Source: Ignavibacteriales bacterium (GTDB lineage Bacteria; Bacteroidota; Ignavibacteria; Ignavibacteriales; Ignavibacteriaceae). From it: 64,000 nt of DNA. Location: contig JADJHL010000008.1 of NCBI GenBank assembly GCA_016707585.1, positions 372,001-436,000 on the forward strand. The letters run 5' to 3'. The notes beneath the pieces are model-generated. The model was not told the origin of the DNA. It did not search any database and was given only the letters and a program-made list of their open reading frames with translations. Below, piece after piece: positions 9,384 to 17,268 of this stretch. The translations under genes and the position numbers were made by a program. The stretch's first letter is position 1. Each line of letters begins with the position of its first letter.

Positions 9384-11389
9384 GAATTGGAGTTTTTATT
9401 TGCCATTGCGGTGAAAATATTGGAAGAACAGTTGATTGTCCATCAGTTGCAAGCGCATGTGCAAACTTTTCAGGTGTTGTTCACGCAGAAGATTATAAAT
9501 ATATGTGTTCTGATCCCGGGCAGAATTTGATTAAGCAGGCTATTAAAGAAAAAAATCTTGATGCTGTCGTTGTCGGTTCCTGTTCACCTCATATGCACGA
9601 AAAAACTTTTAGAAAAGCTTGCAGTGATGCTGGAATAAATCCTTTCTTAGTTGAAATGGCAAACTTACGTGAGCATTGTTCTTGGATTCACGATGATGTT
9701 CCATCAGCAACTAGAAAAGCAATTGATCTTGTAAGAATGCTTGTTGAAAAAGTAAAGTTTAATGAACCACTAATTCCTATAAGAGTTCCTGTTACAAAAC
9801 GTGCTTTAGTAATCGGCGGTGGAATTTCCGGGATTCAAGCATCTTTAGATATTGCAAATGCCGGATATGAAGTTGTTCTTGTTGAAAAAGAACCCTCTAT
9901 CGGCGGGCACATGAGCCAGCTTTCAGAAACTTTTCCAACATTAGATTGTTCACAATGTATTCTTACACCTAGAATGGTGGAAGTGTATCAACACCCAAGA
10001 ATAAAACTAGTGAGTTATTCCGAAGTTGAAAATGTTGAAGGGTTTATTGGAAACTTTTCGGTAACGATTAGAAAAAAAGCAAGATCAGTTAAAGACGAAT
10101 TATGTACAGGCTGTGGATTATGTGTTCAGAAATGTCCAATCAAAAAAGTTGCATTAAGTGATTTTGATGAAGGGCTTGCAACCCGTCCGGCAATGTATGT
10201 TCCATTTCCTCAGGCCGTTCCAAACATACCAGTAATTGATAGAAGCGTTTGTACATACTTCAAAACAGGCAAATGCCAGCTTTGCAAAAAAGTCTGCGGA
10301 AGAGAAGCAATAGATTTTGAACAGCAGGATCAATTAATAAAAGAAGATGTTGGTGCAATTATCGTTGCAACAGGATATAAACTTTATACAATAGATAAAA
10401 AACCTGATGAAAGTATGATCAAAGGTTATGGCGAATATGGCTATGGAAAGTTTAAAGATGTTGTAGATGGTTTGCAGTTTGAAAGAATCGCAAGCGCTTC
10501 TGGTCCGACTTCAGGAGAAATGTTAAGACCATCAGACAAAACAACTCCAAAGAAAATTGTTTTTATACAATGTGTTGGTTCGCGAGATGAATCAAAAGGA
10601 TTTTCTTACTGCAGTAAAATTTGTTGTATGTACACAGCAAAACATGCAATGTTGTACAAACACAAAGTTCATGATGGTGAAGCTTATGTTTTTTATATGG
10701 ATATCCGCGCTGGTGGAAAAAATTATGATGAGTTTGTAAGACGCGCAATCGAAGAAGATGGAGTAAAATACATTCGTGGAAGAGTTTCAAAAATTTATGA
10801 AGAAAACGGAAAGCTGATTGTTAAAGGTGAAGACACACTTGCAGGAGTTAGGGTTGAGATTGATGCTGATATGGTTGTTCTTGCAACAGCAATGATCGCT
10901 CAAAATGATTCTGTTAAACTTGCCCAAACTTTAAGCGTTTCTTATGATAAATATGGCTTCTTTAATGAATCTCATCCAAAATTAAAACCTGTTGAAACAA
11001 GCACGGGCGGAATCTTTTTAGCCGGAGCTTGTAATGCCCCGCGAGATATTCCCGATTCAGTTTCAATGGCTTCAGCTGCGGCTGCAAAAGCTCTTGTGCT
11101 TTTTGGTTCCGATGTTCTTGAGCGCGAACCTGTTGTTGCAAAAGTTAATGAAGCTACTTGCGCCGGATGTTTTTATTGTCAGAAAGTCTGTGCTTACAAC
11201 GCGATCGAACAGAAAGAAATAAAAGACAGACAAGGTAATGTTATTAAAGTTGTTGCATATGTAAACTCAGGTTTGTGCCAGGGTTGCGGCACTTGCAATG
11301 CAACCTGTCCTTCAAAATCAGTTGAGCTTCTTGGATTTAAAGATGATCAAATCTATGCTCAAATAAATTCTTTTGCTGAGGTGTTTTAA
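9380..11389 (+). CDS. hdrA: Heterodisulfide reductase subunit A, bifurcating flavoprotein
   Basis: 669 residues. The N-terminal block with ICHCGENIGRTVD and GSCSPHMHEKTF is the HdrA-specific iron-sulfur domain. An FAD-binding GGGISGIQAS lies near residue 146. Ferredoxin motifs occur near 243 (CTGCGLCVQKCP), near 594 (CAGCFYCQKVC) and near 633 (CQGCGTCNATC). HdrA is the flavin site of electron bifurcation in the known Hdr complexes: one electron pair is split between a disulfide (HdrB) and ferredoxin. The length is standard for a single HdrA, not a fused double. Its stop TAA shares a base with the mvhD ATG. Confidence 0.92.
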   Translation: MRIGVFICHCGENIGRTVDCPSVASACANFSGVVHAEDYKYMCSDPGQNLIKQAIKEKNLDAVVVGSCSPHMHEKTFRKACSDAGINPFLVEMANLREHCSWIHDDVPSATRKAIDLVRMLVEKVKFNEPLIPIRVPVTKRALVIGGGISGIQASLDIANAGYEVVLVEKEPSIGGHMSQLSETFPTLDCSQCILTPRMVEVYQHPRIKLVSYSEVENVEGFIGNFSVTIRKKARSVKDELCTGCGLCVQKCPIKKVALSDFDEGLATRPAMYVPFPQAVPNIPVIDRSVCTYFKTGKCQLCKKVCGREAIDFEQQDQLIKEDVGAIIVATGYKLYTIDKKPDESMIKGYGEYGYGKFKDVVDGLQFERIASASGPTSGEMLRPSDKTTPKKIVFIQCVGSRDESKGFSYCSKICCMYTAKHAMLYKHKVHDGEAYVFYMDIRAGGKNYDEFVRRAIEEDGVKYIRGRVSKIYEENGKLIVKGEDTLAGVRVEIDADMVVLATAMIAQNDSVKLAQTLSVSYDKYGFFNESHPKLKPVETSTGGIFLAGACNAPRDIPDSVSMASAAAAKALVLFGSDVLEREPVVAKVNEATCAGCFYCQKVCAYNAIEQKEIKDRQGNVIKVVAYVNSGLCQGCGTCNATCPSKSVELLGFKDDQIYAQINSFAEVF

Positions 11390-11838
11390 TGGAAAATGAA
11401 AAATTTGAACCAAAGATTGTAGCATTCGTTTGTAATTGGTGCACTTATACTGGTGCTGATCTTGCTGGAACAAGTAGATTAAAACAACAAACCAATGCAA
11501 GATTAATTCGTGTTCCATGCACAGGAAGAATTGATCCTGTATTCATCATCAAAGCATTTGAAAAAGGCGCTGATGGTGTTCTTGTTTCGGGTTGTCATCC
11601 AAATGATTGCCACTACAACACAGGAAATTTTCACGCAAGAAGAAGATGGATTTTCTTCAGACAGCTTTTAGATTTTGTCGGAATTGATTCATCCAGACTT
11701 TACTTCTCATGGGTTTCAGCATCAGAAGGGAAAAAATGGGTTGATGTTGTTGATGGGGTTATAAATTCTGTGCGTGAAAAAGGTCCATTTAATGGTTACA
11801 AAAAGTTAAACAAAGAAATTGAAATTCCGGTTAAGTGA
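11389..11838 (+). CDS. mvhD: MvhD/FlxD-type electron transfer subunit
   Basis: 149 residues with the MvhD family cysteines: FVCNWCTYTGADLAG near residue 12, VPCTGR near 43, and GCHPNDCHY near 66. This [2Fe-2S] protein links HdrA to its electron donor, a hydrogenase in methanogens and the NAD(P)H flavoprotein FlxA in bacteria. No hydrogenase gene is here and an FlxA-like gene ends the operon, so the FlxD role is the better reading. The ATG overlaps the hdrA stop by one base. Confidence 0.9.
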   Translation: MENEKFEPKIVAFVCNWCTYTGADLAGTSRLKQQTNARLIRVPCTGRIDPVFIIKAFEKGADGVLVSGCHPNDCHYNTGNFHARRRWIFFRQLLDFVGIDSSRLYFSWVSASEGKKWVDVVDGVINSVREKGPFNGYKKLNKEIEIPVK

Positions 11839-11850
11839 TTTGGAAATTTT

Positions 11851-12714
11851 ATGAAACAGTTAATTGATATCTCAAAAGAATTATTTGAATCCAAACAAGT
11901 TGGATACATAATAGGTTATGCTGAAGACAAATTTAAAAGAGTAAAGCCGTTTGTTGCTTATTCATCTTTAGATACAGAACGATTCGTATTTAATAATAAT
12001 TCAGTTAACAATCTTGCGGTTTATCTAACAAGATTACCAAAAGCAAAAGAAGGTAAAATTGGTATTGTTGCAAAAGGCTGTGATATAAAATCTATTATTG
12101 CATTGATCCAGGAAAATCAAATCAAGCGAGATGATGTGATTATAATTGGTGTAAACTGCAACAGTGTTGTTAATCAGATTGATGAGCAGTTTTCAAAAGA
12201 GAATACAGCAATTAAATGTAAGTACTGCCAGGTTCGCACACCTGCACATTACGATTATCTTGTTGGAGAAATAAAAGAAGTTGAATTACCTGAAGATAAG
12301 AATTTTGCAATAATGCAAAAACTTGATTCAATGAGTGCAGAAGAAAAATGGAATTTTTGGGAAGCAGAATTTGAAAAATGTGTAAAATGTTATGCCTGCA
12401 GGCAGGTTTGTCCTTTATGTTATTGCGAACAATGTATAGTTGATAAATCAATGCCTCGCTGGATTGACTCAAGTGCAACAACAAAAGGAAACTTTGCTTG
12501 GAATATGATTCGTGCTTTTCATCTTAGCGGAAGATGTATTGGTTGCAACGAATGTGAGCGTGCTTGTCCTGCAGAAATTCCGCTTTCATTACTTAATCGT
12601 AAAATGGGCATGGTTGCAATAAATGAATTTAATTACAGGCACGGAACTGATATTAATCAACCAACATTAATCGGTAATTATAATGTAAATGATAAAGAAG
12701 ATTTTATCATGTAG
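11851..12714 (+). CDS. Ferredoxin-like subunit of the Flx-Hdr complex
   Basis: 287 residues. The N-terminal ~100 residues (with VAKGCDIKSIIALIQ and an IIGVNC strand) resemble the N-terminal part of FrhB-type proteins. A middle CKYCQVRTPAHYD adds cysteines. The C-terminal half is a dicluster ferredoxin: CVKCYACRQVCPLCYCEQC near 177-195 and CIGCNECERACP near 230. This fits one of the two iron-sulfur subunits (FlxB or FlxC) seen next to HdrABC in sulfate reducers and fermenters; I cannot say which. It starts 12 bases after mvhD. Confidence 0.8.
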   Translation: MKQLIDISKELFESKQVGYIIGYAEDKFKRVKPFVAYSSLDTERFVFNNNSVNNLAVYLTRLPKAKEGKIGIVAKGCDIKSIIALIQENQIKRDDVIIIGVNCNSVVNQIDEQFSKENTAIKCKYCQVRTPAHYDYLVGEIKEVELPEDKNFAIMQKLDSMSAEEKWNFWEAEFEKCVKCYACRQVCPLCYCEQCIVDKSMPRWIDSSATTKGNFAWNMIRAFHLSGRCIGCNECERACPAEIPLSLLNRKMGMVAINEFNYRHGTDINQPTLIGNYNVNDKEDFIM

Positions 12715-12723
12715 GATTTTTAT

Positions 12724-13764
12724 ATGAACACTTATGTTTTATCAAAAGATCATCTAAAAAATTTAGCACTGGAATTAATAAATACCGGCTACAAAGTAAT
12801 CTCGCCATCAAAAGACGGAAGAAGATTTGTAGCTATCTCATCTGCTGACGATCTGGTGATCAATTCAAATCTAAAACCATCGTCGGTTTCGATGAAAGAA
12901 TTTTTCTTTCCGAAAACCGAAACACTTTTTTTCTACAAAAGAAATAAAGATGAATATGATTTAATTGATGCTGCCGAAGTAAATCAACCACAAATAATCT
13001 TTGGAGCAAAACCTTGTGATACTTCGGCAATTCCGATTGTAAGCAAAGTTTTTAACTGGGATTACAAAGATGAATTCTTTAACAAAAAAGTTGAGAATAC
13101 AATCATTGTTGGATTAGCCTGCAAGTTTGCTGATGAAAATTGTTTCTGCACTTCAGTTGGTTTATCTCCGGTATCTGAAAAGGGTTCAGATTTGTTCATG
13201 ATACCTTTAACTGAAAACACTTACGCTTGCAAAGTTATTTCTGAAAAAGGCAAAAAATTTGTTTCTAATCATTCAAAAATATTTACTGAAACTATTGATG
13301 GAAAATCGATCAACATAAATGAAATAAAAATTCCAGAAAAAAGATTTGAATCAAAAGAAGTAAAAGCATGGTTAGACAAAAACTTTAATCATAAACTCTG
13401 GGATAAACTTGGAGAGAATTGTCTTGGTTGTGCACAATGTGCTTTCGTTTGTCCAACTTGTCATTGCTTTGATATTGTTGATGAAGAATGCAATCACACT
13501 TGTGGAAGAAGAGCAAAAAACTGGGACGCTTGCCAGTTTGAAATTTTTACAAAACATGCTTCGGGCCATAATCCAAGAAATGAACAGGACAAAAGATATC
13601 GCCAAAGAATTTCCCACAAGTTTAAATACTATACAGAAAAGTTTGATGAAATACTTTGCACAGGATGTGGAAGATGCACAAGAGGCTGTCCTGTTTTAAC
13701 AGACATCGGAATAATTCTTGAAGATATTAATCAACTTGCAAAAGAAAGTATATCCAATAATTAA
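12724..13764 (+). CDS. AsrA/HydB-like dicluster iron-sulfur subunit of the Flx-Hdr complex
   Basis: 346 residues. The AsrA/sulfhydrogenase-beta fold is indicated by GAKPCDTSAIP near residue 98, by VGLACKFADENCFCTS near 128, and by two ferredoxin motifs at the C-terminus (CLGCAQCAFVCPTCHCFD near 237; CTGCGRCTRGCP near 305). This family accepts electrons from the FAD/NAD subunit encoded just downstream, as AsrA does from AsrB. No AsrC or hydrogenase is present, so it serves the Hdr complex here. It lies 9 bases after the previous gene and 11 before the next. Confidence 0.82.
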   Translation: MNTYVLSKDHLKNLALELINTGYKVISPSKDGRRFVAISSADDLVINSNLKPSSVSMKEFFFPKTETLFFYKRNKDEYDLIDAAEVNQPQIIFGAKPCDTSAIPIVSKVFNWDYKDEFFNKKVENTIIVGLACKFADENCFCTSVGLSPVSEKGSDLFMIPLTENTYACKVISEKGKKFVSNHSKIFTETIDGKSININEIKIPEKRFESKEVKAWLDKNFNHKLWDKLGENCLGCAQCAFVCPTCHCFDIVDEECNHTCGRRAKNWDACQFEIFTKHASGHNPRNEQDKRYRQRISHKFKYYTEKFDEILCTGCGRCTRGCPVLTDIGIILEDINQLAKESISNN

Positions 13765-13775
13765 CTAAATACCCT

Positions 13776-14606
13776 ATGAATATTTATAAACCAGAATTAG
13801 TTGAGATTAAAGATATCATTGATGAAACACCGGACATCAAAACATTTAAATTACAATTTAAAGATCCACAGCTAAATAAAAATTTTTCATTTCAAGCAGG
13901 GCAGTTTGCTGAGTATTCTGTTTTTGGTGAAGGTGAATGTACATTTTGTATTGCTTCATCACCAACACGACCAGAATTTCTTGAATGCTCATTTAAGCTT
14001 TATGGAAAAGTAACCAACGCAATGCGAAAGTTAAAAGTTGGTGATACTTTAGGATTACGCGGACCTTATGGAAATTATTTTCCTGTTGAAGAGATGAAAG
14101 GAAAAAATATTGTATTTATTGCTGGTGGAATTGGTTTAGCTCCTGTTCGTTGTGTAATCTGGAATGTGCTTGATCTTCGATCAGAGTTTAAAGACATAAC
14201 AATTATTTATGGTGCAAGAACGGAATCTGATCTTGTTTACAAGCACGAGATTGAAGAATGGAAATCGATGAAGGATGTTAAAACTGTTATTACAGTTGAT
14301 CCAGGAGGACAATCTGCAGATTGGAAAGGCGAAGTTGGATTTGTACCAACCATAGTTGAAAAAGTAGCTCCACAAAGTGAAAACACAGTTGCAATTATTT
14401 GTGGTCCACCGGTAATGATAAAATACACAATGCCGGTAATGTTAAACCTTGGATTTAAGCAAGAAAATATTCTTACAACTTTAGAAAATAGGATGAAGTG
14501 CGGCTTAGGAAAATGCGGCAGATGTAATATCGGAAGCGTTTATGTTTGTAAAGATGGACCTGTTTTTAGTTATCAGCAGCTAAAAGAATTGCCGGAAGAT
14601 TATTAA
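13776..14606 (+). CDS. flxA: FAD/NAD(P)-binding oxidoreductase subunit (FlxA/AsrB/HydG type)
   Basis: 276 residues of the ferredoxin-NADP reductase superfamily. The FAD domain contains FQAGQFAEYSVFG and RGPYGNYFP. The nucleotide-binding domain has IAGGIGLAPVR near 114 and CGPP near 208. A C-terminal [2Fe-2S] motif CGLGKCGRCNIG with a fourth Cys (VCKDGP) follows near 246, as in PyrK and AsrB. It should oxidise NADH and feed the complex through the two iron-sulfur subunits. This makes the operon an NADH-dependent Flx-Hdr, not a hydrogenase-dependent one. Last gene of the operon; no strong terminator follows. Confidence 0.85.
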   Translation: MNIYKPELVEIKDIIDETPDIKTFKLQFKDPQLNKNFSFQAGQFAEYSVFGEGECTFCIASSPTRPEFLECSFKLYGKVTNAMRKLKVGDTLGLRGPYGNYFPVEEMKGKNIVFIAGGIGLAPVRCVIWNVLDLRSEFKDITIIYGARTESDLVYKHEIEEWKSMKDVKTVITVDPGGQSADWKGEVGFVPTIVEKVAPQSENTVAIICGPPVMIKYTMPVMLNLGFKQENILTTLENRMKCGLGKCGRCNIGSVYVCKDGPVFSYQQLKELPEDY

Positions 14607-14680
14607 ATATTTTATTTATGAGATAGAAGTTGTTATAATTAGTCAAAATCAAATGTAACGTTCTTATTTTGATTTACTCC

Positions 14681-14712
14681 TTGACAACATAACAACATAT
14701 TTTTTATCTTTG
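14681..14712 (+). promoter_or_regulatory. Bacteroidota-type promoter for greA
   Basis: TTGAC at 14681-14685 and TATCTTTG at 14705-14712 match the -33 TTG and -7 TAnnTTTG elements with a 21-base spacer. The expected start of transcription, about 14717, is the first base of the hairpin described next. Confidence 0.65.
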
Positions 14713-14716
14713 TTTA

Positions 14717-14756
14717 GCCACTGTCACTGATTATCGTGACGGTGGCAATTTTTTTT
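14717..14756 (+). terminator. Terminator-like hairpin in the greA leader
   Basis: An 11-bp stem, GCCACTGTCAC paired with GTGACGGTGGC (one G-T pair), with an 8-base loop, is followed by AA and eight T (14749-14756). It lies between the greA promoter and the greA ATG at 14782, not after a gene. It could terminate most greA transcripts as an attenuator, or stop read-through from the hdr operon. Confidence 0.75.
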
Positions 14757-14781
14757 AAATCATTAACAAAAGAGATTTATT

Positions 14782-15258
14782 ATGTCTGGTGGAAATTTTG
14801 TTTATTTGACGAGAGAAAGACTGATTGAAATTGAAAAAGAACTGCAGGAGATGAAAACGAATGGCAGAAAACAAATGGCTGCAAAAATTGCTGAAGCACG
14901 TGCTCATGGCGACTTGTCTGAAAACGCTGAGTATGATGCTGCAAAAGAAGAACAAGGATTGTTTGAATTAAAAATTAGTAAAATTGAAGATATACTTTCG
15001 AGAGCTAGAGTTATTGATACTTCAAAGATGTCAGCGGATGAAGTACATTTACTTTCAAAAGTTAAAATAAAAAATCTTAAATCAAAAAAAATTGTTGAAT
15101 ATCTTTTAGTCTCTCCGGAAGAAGCTGATTTTCAGGAAGGAAAAATTTCTGTAACCTCACCAGTTGGACAAGGTTTAATGGGTGCAAAAGTTGGTGCAAA
15201 GGTTCAGGTAAAAGCTCCTGCAGGTTTGATGGAATTTGAAATTATGGAAATCAATTAG
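14782..15258 (+). CDS. greA: Transcription elongation factor GreA
   Basis: 158 residues, the normal GreA length. The N-terminal coiled coil carries the acidic tip motif HGDLSENAEYDAAKEEQ, and the C-terminal FKBP-like domain contains the VSPEEAD and TSPVGQGLMGAKVG blocks. The protein enters the RNA polymerase secondary channel and stimulates transcript cleavage in backtracked complexes. It has its own promoter and a leader hairpin upstream. The second gene of the region, tilS, begins 80 bases after its stop. Confidence 0.96.
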   Translation: MSGGNFVYLTRERLIEIEKELQEMKTNGRKQMAAKIAEARAHGDLSENAEYDAAKEEQGLFELKISKIEDILSRARVIDTSKMSADEVHLLSKVKIKNLKSKKIVEYLLVSPEEADFQEGKISVTSPVGQGLMGAKVGAKVQVKAPAGLMEFEIMEIN

Positions 15259-15338
15259 CTGTTTAGTTTTTTTTATTCTTGAAAATAATTTAAGATATAA
15301 CTTTATTCATCTGATAAAAACACTATAACATTAGATCA

Positions 15339-16700
15339 TTGAAAGCAACAGAACAAAAAATTTTAAATTTTATTAAAGAGAATGAGCTTCTATTTGAAGG
15401 AGAGAAAATTCTTGTTGCTTTAAGTGGCGGACCTGACTCCGTTTTTTTATTACACTTCTTAAATAAATTTAAAAAAAAGTTTAAAGTTGAAATTGGCGCT
15501 GCGCATATAAATCACAAATTGCGCGGTAAAGATTCCGAAAGAGATGAATTGTTTTGTAACGCAATTTGTAATGAACTTGCAATTCCTTTCTATCCAATAA
15601 AAAAAGATGTAAAAGCTTACGCTAGTAAAAATAAATTTTCTATTGAACTTGCGGCAAGAAAAATTCGATATGATTTTTTTACAAAGATTACAAATCAACA
15701 CAGCTACAATAAAATTGCAACTGCGCATAATGCGGATGATAATGTTGAAACTGTTCTATTAAATCTTGTAAAAGGTGCCGGCATAAAAGGAATTTCAGGA
15801 ATTCCAATTAAACGTGATAATATTATCCGTCCGATTTTATGTTTATCCAAAAACGAAATTCTTAATTATCTGGATGAAAATAAATTTGAGTATAGAATTG
15901 ATCAATCTAATTTATCAAATGATTTTGAGAGAAACTTTTTAAGAAATAAAGTTGTTCCACTTTTAAAGGAAAATCTAAATCCATCGCTAATAAAAGCTGT
16001 ACTTAATACTTCAATCAATTTGCAGAATTTAATTTTGGGATTAGATGATTATTCTGAAAAAATAAAATTGAATTTAGTTTCAGTAAAGAATAAATCATTA
16101 TCAATTTCGGATGAAACAGTTAAGAGTAATGATTTTATTATTTCTTATTTGATTAAGAGTAAAATTGAAGAAAACTTTTCAGTAAAACTTGAATCAAATG
16201 ATTTGAAGAAAATATTTTCACTTATAAAAAAACAAGCAGGAAAATCTGAACAACTAACTGAAAATCTTATTGCATTTAAAGAACGCAATGAAATAATTAT
16301 TAAAAAAAAATCCTTGCCTAATAAAGTAGAAACTTATTTGTTAAAATTTGGTGATGAAGTTAAAATCGATAGTAAAACATTTTCTATTGTTGATCTAAAT
16401 TCAAAAGAAATAAAATTAGACAAATCAAAAAATATTGAATTCATTTCCGCTGATAATATCAGTAAAAAGTTTGAAATTAGGAATTGGCAAAACGGTGATA
16501 AGTTTTTTCCAATTGGAATGAAAGGATCTAAAAAGATTTCTGATTATTTGAATGATATAAAAATAAGTTCATTTGAAAAGAGGAATCAATTAGTTTTACT
16601 TAACGAAAAAAAAATTGTTTGGGTAATTGGCAAAAGGCTTGATGAACGTTTTAAAATTAATTCTAACACAAAGAAAGTATTAAAGCTATGTCTGAAATAA
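15339..16700 (+). CDS. tilS: tRNA(Ile)-lysidine synthase TilS
   Basis: 453 residues. The PP-loop ATP-binding motif SGGPDS is at residues 29-34, followed by AAHINHKLRGKDSERDE and AARKIRYDFF typical of TilS. The enzyme converts C34 of the CAU-anticodon tRNA to lysidine so that it reads AUA. The start is a TTG at 15339; no ATG lies between it and the PP-loop. The C-terminal third contains FEIRNWQNGDKFFPIGMKGSKKISD, the TilS-C domain. It overlaps hpt by 13 bases. Confidence 0.93.
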   Translation: MKATEQKILNFIKENELLFEGEKILVALSGGPDSVFLLHFLNKFKKKFKVEIGAAHINHKLRGKDSERDELFCNAICNELAIPFYPIKKDVKAYASKNKFSIELAARKIRYDFFTKITNQHSYNKIATAHNADDNVETVLLNLVKGAGIKGISGIPIKRDNIIRPILCLSKNEILNYLDENKFEYRIDQSNLSNDFERNFLRNKVVPLLKENLNPSLIKAVLNTSINLQNLILGLDDYSEKIKLNLVSVKNKSLSISDETVKSNDFIISYLIKSKIEENFSVKLESNDLKKIFSLIKKQAGKSEQLTENLIAFKERNEIIIKKKSLPNKVETYLLKFGDEVKIDSKTFSIVDLNSKEIKLDKSKNIEFISADNISKKFEIRNWQNGDKFFPIGMKGSKKISDYLNDIKISSFEKRNQLVLLNEKKIVWVIGKRLDERFKINSNTKKVLKLCLK

Positions 16701-17242
16701 ATGATAAGATTATTATTGGCGAAGACGTTTTTGTGCCTTTCCTCACAGAAAAAGAAATCCAAAGTCGTATTAAGGAAATGGCAGAACAAATATCACAAGA
16801 TTATAACGGAAAAATTCCCATTTTTATCGGCGTACTTAATGGCGCTTTTATTTTTTTATCAGACTTGATTAAAAATATTTCTATCAACTGCGAGATAGAT
16901 TTTTTTAAGCTGTCAAGTTATGGTGATTCAAAAATATCATCAGGTAATGTTAAATTACTTAAAGAACTTAATTGTGATGTAAATGGTCGTGATATAATTA
17001 TTGTTGAAGATATTGTAGATTCAGGTTTATCAATTAAGTTTATTGAAGAAATATTTAGTAAACATACACCAAATAGCATGCGGGTTTGCTCGCTGTTAAT
17101 GAAACCGGAAAGTCTCAAATATGATCTTAAAATTGATTATATTGGATTCAAAATTCCGGGTAAGTTTGTTATTGGTTATGGTTTAGATTATGCTCAACAG
17201 TACAGGAATTTAAAATCAATTTATGCTTTATCCGAAAAATAA
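16688..17242 (+). CDS. hpt: Hypoxanthine phosphoribosyltransferase
   Basis: 184 residues, the usual length. The PRPP-binding motif is IIIVEDIVDSGLS near residue 102, and YGDSKISSGNVKLLKEL precedes it as the flexible loop. The enzyme salvages hypoxanthine and guanine to IMP and GMP. The gene order tilS-hpt-ftsH is conserved in many bacteria, including Firmicutes and Chlorobi, and supports the call. The start overlaps the end of tilS, which suggests translational coupling. Confidence 0.94.
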   Translation: MSEINDKIIIGEDVFVPFLTEKEIQSRIKEMAEQISQDYNGKIPIFIGVLNGAFIFLSDLIKNISINCEIDFFKLSSYGDSKISSGNVKLLKELNCDVNGRDIIIVEDIVDSGLSIKFIEEIFSKHTPNSMRVCSLLMKPESLKYDLKIDYIGFKIPGKFVIGYGLDYAQQYRNLKSIYALSEK

Positions 17243-17268
17243 AATAAGAAAAATACAGAATAAGAAAT

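Noticed and set aside
14645..14675. AAATCAAA/TTTGATTT hairpin after the FlxA-like gene
   Set aside because: Only A-T rich pairing with an internal mismatch and no T-run; the hairpin at 14717 is far stronger.
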